Shown piece by piece: positions 20,752-29,035 of a DNA stretch of 64,000 nt. Location: contig NZ_SMTF01000001.1 of assembly GCF_004357985.1 (NCBI RefSeq), positions 1-64,000 on the forward strand, in the 5' to 3' direction. How positions within the stretch are numbered: the first letter of the stretch is position 1; each line of letters begins with the position of its first letter. The notes beneath the pieces were generated by a model. The model searched no databases. It was not told the DNA's origin and worked only from the letters and a program-made list of their open reading frames with translations. Origin of the DNA: Luteimonas aestuarii (GTDB lineage Bacteria > Pseudomonadota > Gammaproteobacteria > Xanthomonadales > Xanthomonadaceae). Position numbers and translations under genes: made by a program.

Positions 20752-20780
20752 GGTCAGGCTTCGCCTGACCCGTTTCTTTT
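20752..20780 (+). terminator. Terminator-like hairpin just before tRNA-Val
   Basis: GGTCAGGC-TTC-GCCTGACC (20752-20770) is a perfect 8-bp stem followed by CGTTTCTTTT, ending 2 nt before the tRNA. Just upstream, CCTCCCCC/GGGGGAG around 20720-20748 forms another inverted repeat. It could end transcription from the TPR operon, or be an inserted repeat. Confidence 0.5.
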
Positions 20781-20781
20781 A

Positions 20782-20856
20782 GGGCGGTTAGCTCAGCGGT
20801 AGAGCATTGCCTTCACACGGCAAGGGTCGCAGGTTCGAACCCTGCACCGCCCACCA
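20782..20856 (+). tRNA. tRNA-Val (anticodon CAC)
   Basis: A full cloverleaf: acceptor GGGCGGT paired with ACCGCCC, a D arm GCTC...GAGC, an anticodon stem TTGCC/GGCAA around loop TTCACAC (anticodon CAC, reads GUG), a T arm with TTCGAAC, and an encoded CCA end. GUG is a heavily used valine codon in GC-rich genomes. Confidence 0.97.
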
Positions 20857-20881
20857 ATCTTGAGTCATTACAGTGACTTAC

Positions 20882-20912
20882 ACCGGGCCGACAGGTGTCG
20901 GCCCGGTCTTTT
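20882..20912 (+). terminator. Intrinsic terminator after tRNA-Val
   Basis: ACCGGGCCGACA (20882-20893) pairs perfectly with TGTCGGCCCGGT (20896-20907), a 12-bp stem with a 2-nt loop, followed by CTTTTCC. It starts 25 nt after the tRNA end. Confidence 0.88.
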
Positions 20913-21001
20913 CCGACGCCCGCAACCGGCTTCGATGAACGTTTTTTTACAGGCCATCGGCTATCGTGTCGCGATCCATTCGCAACCGGTTCCGAGCCCT
21001 T

Positions 21002-21172
21002 ATGCCCTCCAGCAAGAGCAACATCACCCTCCGCAAGCCCGGCAAGTCCGGTGGCAAGCAGGCCGCCAGCCTGACCCGCGAGCAGATCGCTGACGACCTG
21101 GCGGCATTCCGCAAGTCCGGCGGCAAGGTCGAGCGCCTCGGCAACACGAATACCTTCAAGAAGATCGGCTGA
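21002..21172 (+). CDS. Small conserved basic protein (56 aa)
   Basis: A 56-residue Lys/Gly-rich protein beginning MPSSKSNITLRKPGKSGGKQ, with a helical middle (LTREQIADDLAAFRKSGGKVERLG) and ending in KKIG. The LTREQIADDLAAFR segment recurs, as far as I recall, in small hypothetical proteins of this family of bacteria. The charge and size suggest RNA or ribosome binding, but nothing in the sequence proves it. The ATG at 21002 lacks a clear ribosome site. Confidence 0.6.
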   Translation: MPSSKSNITLRKPGKSGGKQAASLTREQIADDLAAFRKSGGKVERLGNTNTFKKIG

Positions 21173-21208
21173 CACCCCGCCGACATGCGCGCGGCGCGAC
21201 GGGCGGCC

Positions 21209-22885
21209 TCACTCCGTCGCGCAGCCGCCGACCTGCTGGAATGCGAGGTCCTGGAACCCGTAGCTGGAATTGATCGCGGGGTTCGTCCGTTTCATCCGGA
21301 GCATGTGGCCGCTCTCAGTCGCCTGGAACTCCAGCCAGGCCTCCGCATCGACATCCACGTCACGCCAGTCGACGAGCCAGCGGCCATCGACGTGCATCAC
21401 GTCGCCGGACAGTTTCGGTGACTTCAACGACTGGAACTGTACGCCGTCGCCCTTCGGGCATACGAGCGCCTCACCGAACCACGGGTCGCGGTACCGCCCG
21501 AGCCGGTCGCCAAGTTCCGCTGCCGTTGCCGCCATGCGCGCGTCGCCGCCAGCGTCCATCGATTCGGTCGTCGCCTCGCGGGACGCGACCAGCAGCGACG
21601 CGTAATGGTCGACCGTGTGGCGCGCCGGATCGCCGGAAGTGAACTGCTTGGCGAGCGCCTGCATCAGTACCGTGCGTGCTTCGCCAGCATCGCCATTGGC
21701 CATGAACACGATACCGACGCGCAACTCCGGCAGCAGTACGACCGATGAGTACATGCCGGCCAGCGTGCCCGTATGCGACACCTGCGCCGTGCCATCCACG
21801 TCGGTCAGCCGCCAGCCATACCCGTAGGCCGAAAAATGGCTGCGATCCCACTCGCGCATCCGTTGCGTCAGTGGCATCGCAACATGCGCCTTCCACAGTT
21901 CGCCGCGCTGCGCTTGCGACAGCCATGGATGGCCATCGATGCCGACGACGTCGCCTTCCGGTTGCAGCCACGCCTGCATCCAGGCAAGCATGTCATCGAG
22001 GCTGCAGCGCAGCCCTCCCGCGGCCATCATCGGCGCGTCAGGAATCGTCCCGGGGTCGGGACGGATGGGGAGGTTGCGGCCTTCCCGATGGATATGCGGC
22101 TGGGCGACATTGCCCACCGCGTCCCGCTGCCACGCGCCGGCCTGACAGCGCGCCATCCCCAGCGGCGCGAACACCTCGCGCCGGACCAGCACGTCATAAG
22201 GTGCGCCACCAGCGGCCGCGGCCACCTCGCCCGCCACCACGTACAGCGCGTTGTTGTATACGTAGCGCGAACGGAAGCTGTAGCCAGGCCGCAGATGACG
22301 CAAGCCATGCAGGACATCCTGCCGGTTGAACCGGTTGGGCTCCGGCCAGAACATCAGGTCGCCTGCGCCGGGTCCAAACCCGGCGTGGTGGACCAGCAGG
22401 TCGCGCACCTGCAACTCGCGGGTCACCCAATCGTCAGGCATCCGGAAATCGGGCAGGTATTTGCGGACCGGATCGTTCCAAGCCAGCTTGCCCTGCTCCA
22501 CCAAACGTGCCAGCAGCGCCGTTGTCATCGGCTTGCTGTTGGACGCGATCTTGAACACGGTTGCCCGGTCGACGGGATCCCGTCCGTCCGTCGACAGCAC
22601 ACCTTGCGCAAGGGTGTAGGCGACCTGGCCATCCACCACGATACCAATCGCAAGCCCCGGCAGCGCATAGCGGTTGCTCGCATCCGCTACCAGCGCGTCG
22701 ATAGCCTCGATATTGATTGACCGCATCCTCCCCGATGCAACGGCACCGGAAGCGACCGCCGCAACCGGAAGCGCCATGAACAACATGAGGGCCAAGCGAA
22801 GAAGGCGGCCTGCACGCAGGCCGCCTCCGTTTCGCCCGAGGCAATGCGCCGCCCCTGGCGACGACATCCCGGCACCTCCAGCCAT
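21209..22885 (-). CDS. Secreted beta-lactamase-fold serine hydrolase
   Basis: A 558-residue member of the class C beta-lactamase/DD-peptidase-like family (S12). A signal sequence lies at about 27-47 (LLRLALMLFMALPVAAVASG). The catalytic SxxK is in FKIASNSKPMT (Ser and Lys of SNSK) and the YxN in YVYNNALYVV. A later HTGTLAGMYS resembles the HxG motif. A C-terminal extension of about 150 residues is likely a beta-barrel accessory domain. The ATG overlaps the receptor's stop codon (TGATG), so it is cotranslated with the TonB receptor. It could be a D-amino acid peptidase acting on murein peptides. An 11-bp hairpin lies inside its first codons. Confidence 0.88.
   Translation of the reverse strand: MAGGAGMSSPGAAHCLGRNGGGLRAGRLLRLALMLFMALPVAAVASGAVASGRMRSINIEAIDALVADASNRYALPGLAIGIVVDGQVAYTLAQGVLSTDGRDPVDRATVFKIASNSKPMTTALLARLVEQGKLAWNDPVRKYLPDFRMPDDWVTRELQVRDLLVHHAGFGPGAGDLMFWPEPNRFNRQDVLHGLRHLRPGYSFRSRYVYNNALYVVAGEVAAAAGGAPYDVLVRREVFAPLGMARCQAGAWQRDAVGNVAQPHIHREGRNLPIRPDPGTIPDAPMMAAGGLRCSLDDMLAWMQAWLQPEGDVVGIDGHPWLSQAQRGELWKAHVAMPLTQRMREWDRSHFSAYGYGWRLTDVDGTAQVSHTGTLAGMYSSVVLLPELRVGIVFMANGDAGEARTVLMQALAKQFTSGDPARHTVDHYASLLVASREATTESMDAGGDARMAATAAELGDRLGRYRDPWFGEALVCPKGDGVQFQSLKSPKLSGDVMHVDGRWLVDWRDVDVDAEAWLEFQATESGHMLRMKRTNPAINSSYGFQDLAFQQVGGCATE
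22803..22826 (-). terminator. Terminator-like hairpin inside the serine hydrolase start
   Basis: AGGCGGCCTGC and GCAGGCCGCCT pair over 11 bp with a 2-nt loop. On the minus strand the stem is followed by TCTTCGCTTGG. It lies about 59 nt downstream of the hydrolase ATG, in the signal-peptide coding region. It could attenuate transcription between the receptor and hydrolase genes. Confidence 0.45.
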
Positions 22886-25713
22886 CAGAAATCGAAGGTG
22901 ATGTTGGCGTAGATCTGCCGACCGATTGGGCTGTAGCTGCGCGGGGCGAAGTACGGCCACGCGGTGTACGAGTCGTCCTGCGGCGGCATCTTGTTGAACA
23001 CGTTGACCACGCTCAGGCCCAGCCGCATCTGCTCGGTGATCCGCTTCGACACGTCGGCATTCCACAGCGTGAACGAGCTGCCGCGCCCCGGGTGCGTGAT
23101 CTGGTTGTTGTTTGGCCGGGAGCCCAGCCTGTAGCCGTAGATGCTGCTGTTCCAGTCGTCGATCGACCAGTTCAGGCGGAGGTTGGAGCGGTTGCGGACG
23201 GGGTTGTACTCGACGTTGTTGCGTTCGTCGCGCAGCGGCTGGTCGGCGAACGCCGCGTGTTCGAACGAGAACACGTGGGTATAGCCCGCCTGCACGCCCA
23301 GGCTGCCGAACCGGCCGATGTCCTGCGAATAGCGCAACGAGGCATCGACGCCGGTGGTTTTCATCAGCGCGGCGTTGATCGGGAACGAGGTGAATCGCGT
23401 GATCCGCCCGAGGGGATTGGAGTCGGTGATCGGACGCTCGACGGTGCTGAGATAGAACTGGCACTCGGCGGAGTTGACGTCCACCGAGCCGCCTGCGCGG
23501 TCACGACCAAGGCGACAGTCGGCCTCACGCTCCAGCGTGATGCGATCCGGCGACAGCTGCACGCGGTCCTCGAGCTCGATCTGGTAGTAGTCGACCGTGA
23601 GCGACAGGTTCGGCACCACGTCCCACACCAGGCCCGCCGTCGTCGACTTGCCGGTTTCCGGTTCGAGCAGCGGATTGGCCGACGACACGCGGTAGGACTG
23701 GTAATAGTAGTCGCCGCCCGTCGCGATGCAGGCATCGGACTCGGGGTCCACGCCATCGCGACGGCACCAGAACTCATCGATGACGAAGGGGTTCGACCCG
23801 GTGGTTCCGGCGTAGATCCACAGGATGTCCGGGGCCCGGAAGCTGGTCGCATGGGTCGCGCGGAGCAGCAGGTTGTTGGTCGGCCGCCACTCAAGGCCAG
23901 CCTGCCACGTCACCGCATCCTGCGTGGCGACATCCTTGTACTCGTCATAGCGCGCGGCAAGCGTCGCCTCGACGCTCGACAGGATCGGCACGCGGAACTC
24001 CAGGCCCGCCGCATATCGGTCGCGCGGGCCGCCGCCCGGCGTTCCGGTCAGGTTGTAGACGCGCTCGGGACCGGTGTAGTCCACCGTGATGCGGGGGTCC
24101 GGCCGTAGGTCGTAGTCCATCCGCGACGCTTCCAGCAACGCAGCCATCTGCACGCTGCCTGCAGGCAGGTCGAACAGCGGGCCCGCGAACACGAACTGCG
24201 CACCATCGTTCTTCGACGAACCGTCGTTGAGCACCATCGTGGTCAGCTGGTCGTACAGCGCCGGCGTTCCGGGCGCGAACAGCCTGTCGATGTAGAACTC
24301 TCGGATCTCGGTGCCATCCGGGTGGTAGCCCTGGACCGGGCCCATGTAGTAATCACGAATGGCGTTCGTCAGGAAACGCGGACGCGCGGTCGCAATCTCG
24401 AAACGGGACAGCACCACGCTCGCATCCCAGTCGAAGCGGTTGTTGAAGGCCGTGCCCTGCACGCCCACGTTGAGGTTCCACGCTTCCTCATCGAAGGTGA
24501 TGTAGTTCTGCCCCACCTCCGCGGGATCGAACGACCGCGACGCCGTCACGCGCCCCAGCACCGGGTCCTGCACGATGAAGGGTGCCTCACCGATGAAGTA
24601 ATGCGTCTGGCTGCTGCTCTTGTCCTTGGAACGGTTGTACAGGAACTGGGCATAACCCTGCACGTTCGGGGTGAAGTCGAAGGTACCGGACAGGTATCCG
24701 GACGTCTTGCCGTAGCCGTTCTGCAGAGTCCGCGCATCGTAGTACGCATTGTTGCCGCACCGGTTCGGCACGGCCACGGTCGTCGCACTGTGGAACGGCA
24801 CGAAATTCGGATTGGTCTGGTTGCAGGCGTAAAGCAGGGCATCGTAGGACGTCGACAGGTTGCCGTTCGCATCCGGCCAGTAGTAAACATTGGGAGACGT
24901 GGTCCGGAAATACACGCCGGAAAGCGATGCCGTCGGACGCGGGTTGTCGGTCCGGTACTGCGGCGCGGCGAGATAGCTGAGGCCACGCTGTGCCGCCACG
25001 ATCTCTTCCCGATCCAGGCGCTCCAGCGCATACAGCAGGTTCCAGCGATCACCACTCCGGCCGCCCACCCACTGCAGCAGCCCTGTGTCGCCGCCGCCGC
25101 GGCTGGTGGTGCCGCCACGCAGGCGAACGGTGTCGCCTTCGTAGTTGGTCTTGGTGATGATGTTGATCACGCCGGCCACAGCGTCGGAGCCGTAGATCGC
25201 GGACGCGCCACCACTCATGACTTCTATGCGTTCCACCGCCGCGGCAGGGATCGACCCAGTGCTGACGCCGGTGCTGGTGCCGCCATAGGCTTGCGGGTAC
25301 TCGGCGATGCGCTTGCCATTGAGCAGCACCAGCTGGTAGCCGGGGCCAAGGCCACGCAGGTTGATGAACTGTCCGTTCGGCGACTGCCCGGTCACGTCGG
25401 TCTCGTTCTGGGCATTTCCGGTGAACTGGCTCAGCGTACCCAGCGACTCCCACACGGTCGTGAACCCCTGCCGCTCGATCTCTTCGGCGGTAATCACCAC
25501 GACGGGCGCAGGTCCCTCTGTGTTGGCGCGCGCGATACGCGAGCCCGTCACCGTCACCCTGTCCAGCGACGCGCTGTCACTGGCCGGCGGCGCGGGCTGC
25601 GCCTCGGGCGCCTGCTGCTGGGCACTGGCGTTGCCCGCAAGCGCCAGAACGATGGCGAACGACAACACGGACCCGACGATTCTTGGCTTGCTGGCCTTGC
25701 AACTTGCTGGCAT
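22885..25713 (-). CDS. TonB-dependent outer-membrane receptor, second gene
   Basis: A 942-residue outer-membrane transporter. Signal peptide at about 1-30 (ending GNASAQ), then a TonB-box-like LDRVTVTGSRI, a plug domain (PVVVITAEEIERQGFTTVWE, NLRGLGPGYQLVLLNGKRI, EVMSGGASAIYGSDAVAGVINI) and a 22-strand barrel (about 230-942) ending in the typical terminal Phe (NITFDF). The ATG at 25713 has a GGGGAG site; the 38-residue upstream extension is not needed. It shares the plug layout with the upstream receptor gene. The substrate is likely a peptide or murein fragment from context; no siderophore genes are nearby. Confidence 0.94.
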   Translation of the reverse strand: MPASCKASKPRIVGSVLSFAIVLALAGNASAQQQAPEAQPAPPASDSASLDRVTVTGSRIARANTEGPAPVVVITAEEIERQGFTTVWESLGTLSQFTGNAQNETDVTGQSPNGQFINLRGLGPGYQLVLLNGKRIAEYPQAYGGTSTGVSTGSIPAAAVERIEVMSGGASAIYGSDAVAGVINIITKTNYEGDTVRLRGGTTSRGGGDTGLLQWVGGRSGDRWNLLYALERLDREEIVAAQRGLSYLAAPQYRTDNPRPTASLSGVYFRTTSPNVYYWPDANGNLSTSYDALLYACNQTNPNFVPFHSATTVAVPNRCGNNAYYDARTLQNGYGKTSGYLSGTFDFTPNVQGYAQFLYNRSKDKSSSQTHYFIGEAPFIVQDPVLGRVTASRSFDPAEVGQNYITFDEEAWNLNVGVQGTAFNNRFDWDASVVLSRFEIATARPRFLTNAIRDYYMGPVQGYHPDGTEIREFYIDRLFAPGTPALYDQLTTMVLNDGSSKNDGAQFVFAGPLFDLPAGSVQMAALLEASRMDYDLRPDPRITVDYTGPERVYNLTGTPGGGPRDRYAAGLEFRVPILSSVEATLAARYDEYKDVATQDAVTWQAGLEWRPTNNLLLRATHATSFRAPDILWIYAGTTGSNPFVIDEFWCRRDGVDPESDACIATGGDYYYQSYRVSSANPLLEPETGKSTTAGLVWDVVPNLSLTVDYYQIELEDRVQLSPDRITLEREADCRLGRDRAGGSVDVNSAECQFYLSTVERPITDSNPLGRITRFTSFPINAALMKTTGVDASLRYSQDIGRFGSLGVQAGYTHVFSFEHAAFADQPLRDERNNVEYNPVRNRSNLRLNWSIDDWNSSIYGYRLGSRPNNNQITHPGRGSSFTLWNADVSKRITEQMRLGLSVVNVFNKMPPQDDSYTAWPYFAPRSYSPIGRQIYANITFDF

Positions 25714-25754
25714 GTGGATCTCCCCGGCTGGACTGACTGAAGCGAAACGGCCAC

Positions 25755-25784
25755 CCCTGCGATGCCCCATGGGGCATCGCAGGG
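25755..25784. promoter_or_regulatory. Perfect 30-bp palindrome between the two receptor genes
   Basis: The half-site CCCTGCGATGCCCCA (25755-25769) is mirrored exactly through 25784, with no mismatch. It lies 42 nt upstream of the second receptor's ATG and 164 nt after the first receptor's stop. It may be a cruciform or RNA hairpin, for example a partial terminator tuning expression of the second receptor, or a dimeric operator. Confidence 0.6.
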
Positions 25785-25807
25785 CAAGACCTTTATCCCG
25801 TCGTGCC

Positions 25808-25914
25808 CCGCGGGACTCGTCCGCCATGCGGATCCCGCGGTACGTTCGAGCCAGACATTGTCGGCTCGCCTGTGCCGAATCGCCACGCCGGTGGCTTGGC
25901 AGGCATGGCCTGCC
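25808..25914. repeat. Cluster of hairpins in the receptor intergenic region
   Basis: CCGCGGGA (25808-25815) and TCCCGCGG (25833-25840) enclose an inner TCCGC-CAT-GCGGA stem (25820-25832). A separate GGCAGGC-ATG-GCCTGCC stem is at 25898-25914. With the adjacent 30-bp palindrome, most of the 234-nt gap can fold, suggesting RNA-level control or mRNA stabilisation. Confidence 0.45.
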
Positions 25915-25947
25915 GTCCGTCCGGGTGGCGATGCGCGCGATCGAACA

Positions 25948-28839
25948 TCACCAGAAGTCGTACTGCACCAACAGGCTGTAGGCACGACCACGCGGATCGG
26001 CGATGCGCGGCTCCCATGCCGCGCCGCTCGCCCAGTCGTTCTTGTGCGCGGTGAACGGCGGATCGCGATCGAGCAGGTTCTTCACGCCCAGCGTCAACTT
26101 CATCTTGTCGATGCCCGTATAGCTGACGCTGTAGTTGTAGGTGATGTAGCGGTCGACATCCGGGTTCCAGTCGGACGGGATGTAGTGCCCCGCCGCGACG
26201 CTCGTCGGCACTTCGTCCTTGTAGCCGTGGCGGTAGATCTGCGTGATCGAATGCGACCAGTCTTCCTTCGCCCAGGAGAAGCCCAGCGTATGCTTCCAGC
26301 GCAACGGCAGGCTGAAGTAGCGGATGTACTCACCGACACGATTGTCCGAGTAAGGCAGGAACTCGAGCAGCTTGTCCTGGTAGTTGTCCAGGTAGCTGCC
26401 ATTGAGGTGCAGGCGCCAGTTGCCGCCAGCCAGCTGGCCGCGGAAATTGACGTCCACCTCGACGCCGCTCATCAACGTGCCGCCTGAATTCACGAAGCGC
26501 CGATCCAGCCCGATCACGTCGCCCGCCGCGTTGCGGATCCAGTTGTCGATGAACAGGTCGTAGTTGTTGCGCAGCGTGTCCACGTCCGGACCCGTGCGGA
26601 TGGTGTCGATGCGCTCGATCTCCCACCAGTCCAGGCTCATATTGAACCAATCGACGGGCGCGATCACCACGCCCAGGCTCTTCTGGCGCGATTCCTCGGG
26701 TGCGAGGTCGGGCTTGCCACCGGTGATGATGTCCGGGCGGATCTGGACGCACTCCGGACGCGTGTCGTCGACCACGCCGCCGGGGCAGCGGCCGGGATCC
26801 GCCAGGTCCAGGCCTGTGTAGGGAGTTGCGGTGATTCCGCTGAACAACTTACTGAACTCGGGCGCCTTGAATCCGGTGCTGTACGCACCACGGAACGCCA
26901 GCGCATCGAACGGCTGCCATTTGAATGCCACCTTGGGGTTCGCGGTGCCGCCGAATCCATCGTACTCGTCGTAGCGTGCGGCGATCGTGAACTCCAGGCT
27001 GTCGAGGACCGGCATGTACAGCTCGGTAAACACGGCCTTGACATTGCGACTCACCGACGGCAGCGCATTGGCATCGTCGAACGGCGCATTGAAGATCGCC
27101 GGGCGCTCGGCCGCGGCACGACGGTCGCCGTTGAACTCGAACTCTTCGCGGCGCACGTCCACGCCGAACGCGACCTGCATGTCGCCACCGCCGAGTCGGC
27201 CGATACTGGTGGATGCAGCCGCGTCGAATCCAGTGACGATGGAGCGACCGCCGTACAGCACGACCCCCGCCGCAGATGCGGCTTCCAGCGCAGCCATTGC
27301 CGCCGGGCTCTGCTCCTGCCCCGGCATGAGGAAGGGATTGAGCAAGCCGGAGCCCAGGGCCTGCTGCAGCCCTGCCGTGTAGTGATAGCCGGTGCCCAGG
27401 CGCGATGTGGACTCGCTGGCGGCGCGCGACAGGCCCATGGTGTAGTCCCAGTTGCCGACGGTGCCGTCCAACCCGAACATCACGCGGTAAGCCTTGGTGT
27501 TGGTCTGCACTTCGCGCGGGCCGCAAGCCATGCAGCGCCAGCGATAGGCGATGGGTGCGCCGTAGTTGAGTTGCTCCGCACCGAAATAGGCGGCCATCGC
27601 GTTGTAGATGGAGTCGTACGTTGCCCGCGTCGTTTCGTTCAACGGGTACCACGTCGTGGGATTGAACGCGGCAGTCGCTACGCCGCTCGACGAAATCTGA
27701 TTGGGCTCGAAGATCCGGTTGACATCCACCTCGGACCCCATCGCCTCCACGTAGGCCTGGTGGTTGTCGCTGATCTTGAACGTGGCGCGACCCAGGAACT
27801 GCACGCTCTCCTGCGGTTGCTGCATGACCGCTGCCGCCGGGTAATCCCATGCGCAGCCGAACCGTGAGGCGACGTTGGTCGCAGTCGTCGCCCACAGGCG
27901 GAAATCATAGGGCCCCATCATGTCCCCGCCCGCCTCGCATCCTGCAGCGCCCGGCAGGTTCAGGGTGTTCACGCCATTGACCACCCCGCCGCCCGGCGCG
28001 GTCAATGTCGTCGGCGTCATGCCGCCTGCGAAATTGAAGAGCGTCGCGAACGGCGTCCCGCGCGTATCAGGGGAGAGGCCACGATCGGGCTGGAACGTGT
28101 TGGAAAAATCACGCGAGTTGCCGCGCAGGATGTCGTTCTTCTTCAGACCGACCGTCGCGAAGACATTCCAGCGGTCGGCATCCAGATCGCCGGCACCCAG
28201 CAGGATGTTGGTGCTGTAGATGTTGCCGCCACCTGCCTCAGGCAGGTCGACGAAGGCATTGACCTGCATGCCCGAATAGTCGGTGCGGGTGATGAAGTTG
28301 ATGACGCCACCGATGGCATCGGTGCCGTACACAGCCGAGGCACCATCGCGCAGCACTTCCACGCGGTCGATCGCGGCGAACGGGATGGAGTTCAGGTCGA
28401 CGGCCTGTCCACGCAAGCCATGCGTGGCCACGCGGCGACCATTGAGCAGCACCAGCGTCGCGTCCGCACCCTGCCCGCGCAGGTTGGCGCCGGATACGCC
28501 GTTGTTGCCACGCAGGTCCGGGGGCGCGATGCCCGCATTCGCCGCGAGATTGTCCGACCCGTTGCCGGCAATATTGAGGTACTGCATCAGTTGTTCGGCC
28601 GACGAGATGCCCTGCGCCTCAATGTCCGCCTTCTGGATCACCGTGACGGGCAGCGCAGCCTCCACATCGGTGCGCTTGATGCGCGAGCCCGTGACTTGCA
28701 CCCGGTCCAGGGCACGCGCTTCGCCCGCTTGGGCAGTGCCGTCCTGAGCAGTGGCTGTACCAGCAAGGGCCAACAGGATGGCTGCGGACAAGGTCGAACC
28801 CAGGGCCCTGGTTCCCGAGACGTGGCGTACTGCTGACAT
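25948..28839 (-). CDS. TonB-dependent outer-membrane receptor, first gene
   Basis: A 963-residue outer-membrane transporter. Signal peptide at about 1-31 (ending TATAQ), a TonB box-like LDRVQVTGSRI, a plug with PVTVIQKADIEAQGISSAEQLMQYL, LRGQGADATLVLLNGRRV and VEVLRDGASAVYGTDAIGGVINF, then a large barrel ending in VQYDFW (terminal aromatic residue). It is the first gene after the strong minus-strand promoter at 28949-28977. It and the next receptor are paralogues. Cytosolic partners across the divergent promoter act on murein dipeptides, so import of cell-wall peptides is my best guess. Confidence 0.94.
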   Translation of the reverse strand: MSAVRHVSGTRALGSTLSAAILLALAGTATAQDGTAQAGEARALDRVQVTGSRIKRTDVEAALPVTVIQKADIEAQGISSAEQLMQYLNIAGNGSDNLAANAGIAPPDLRGNNGVSGANLRGQGADATLVLLNGRRVATHGLRGQAVDLNSIPFAAIDRVEVLRDGASAVYGTDAIGGVINFITRTDYSGMQVNAFVDLPEAGGGNIYSTNILLGAGDLDADRWNVFATVGLKKNDILRGNSRDFSNTFQPDRGLSPDTRGTPFATLFNFAGGMTPTTLTAPGGGVVNGVNTLNLPGAAGCEAGGDMMGPYDFRLWATTATNVASRFGCAWDYPAAAVMQQPQESVQFLGRATFKISDNHQAYVEAMGSEVDVNRIFEPNQISSSGVATAAFNPTTWYPLNETTRATYDSIYNAMAAYFGAEQLNYGAPIAYRWRCMACGPREVQTNTKAYRVMFGLDGTVGNWDYTMGLSRAASESTSRLGTGYHYTAGLQQALGSGLLNPFLMPGQEQSPAAMAALEAASAAGVVLYGGRSIVTGFDAAASTSIGRLGGGDMQVAFGVDVRREEFEFNGDRRAAAERPAIFNAPFDDANALPSVSRNVKAVFTELYMPVLDSLEFTIAARYDEYDGFGGTANPKVAFKWQPFDALAFRGAYSTGFKAPEFSKLFSGITATPYTGLDLADPGRCPGGVVDDTRPECVQIRPDIITGGKPDLAPEESRQKSLGVVIAPVDWFNMSLDWWEIERIDTIRTGPDVDTLRNNYDLFIDNWIRNAAGDVIGLDRRFVNSGGTLMSGVEVDVNFRGQLAGGNWRLHLNGSYLDNYQDKLLEFLPYSDNRVGEYIRYFSLPLRWKHTLGFSWAKEDWSHSITQIYRHGYKDEVPTSVAAGHYIPSDWNPDVDRYITYNYSVSYTGIDKMKLTLGVKNLLDRDPPFTAHKNDWASGAAWEPRIADPRGRAYSLLVQYDFW

Positions 28840-28948
28840 GCGAATCCCCGCGTAGATGATGTGTTGTGGTTGGGCATCCGGCAGTGGCGAGTCCCCCGCA
28901 CCACCGGCCTCCCGCCGACGGCTCCCGCGCCTCTTCCGGTTTCCGTCT

Positions 28949-28977
28949 GCTTAACATGATCGTCACACCCTTGTCAA
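28949..28977 (-). promoter_or_regulatory. Promoter for the receptor operon
   Basis: On the minus strand a consensus TTGACA (28977-28972), a 17-nt spacer, and TTAAGC (28954-28949) lie 110 nt before the receptor ATG. With a 15-nt spacer the alternative -10 TGTTAA is used. The -35 overlaps that of the divergent plus-strand promoter. Confidence 0.55.
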
Positions 28978-28998
28978 TTTTTTATTCTCCAGTAATCT
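28971..28998 (+). promoter_or_regulatory. Promoter for the NlpC/P60-epimerase-regulator operon
   Basis: TTGTCA (28971-28976), a 16-nt AT-rich spacer, and TAATCT (28993-28998) face the NlpC/P60 gene starting at 29036. Its -35 shares 5 bp with the divergent minus-strand -35. A CGATATCG palindrome (29003-29010) lies at the expected start site and could be part of an operator. Confidence 0.5.
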
Positions 28999-29035
28999 GC
29001 GCCGATATCGATTTATTCCTGGGGGTAAGACACCC

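Noticed and set aside
21209-22885. Antibiotic-resistance beta-lactamase
   Set aside because: It has SxxK and YxN but a long C-terminal extension and sits in a receptor operon; more likely a peptidase/esterase-type family member.
23092-24108. 338-codon plus-strand frame opposite a TonB receptor
   Set aside because: Shadow of the receptor; no signal, domain or ribosome site.
22885-28839. Siderophore receptors
   Set aside because: Receptor type alone does not show this; no siderophore, iron-uptake or Fur-site evidence nearby, and the context is peptide metabolism.
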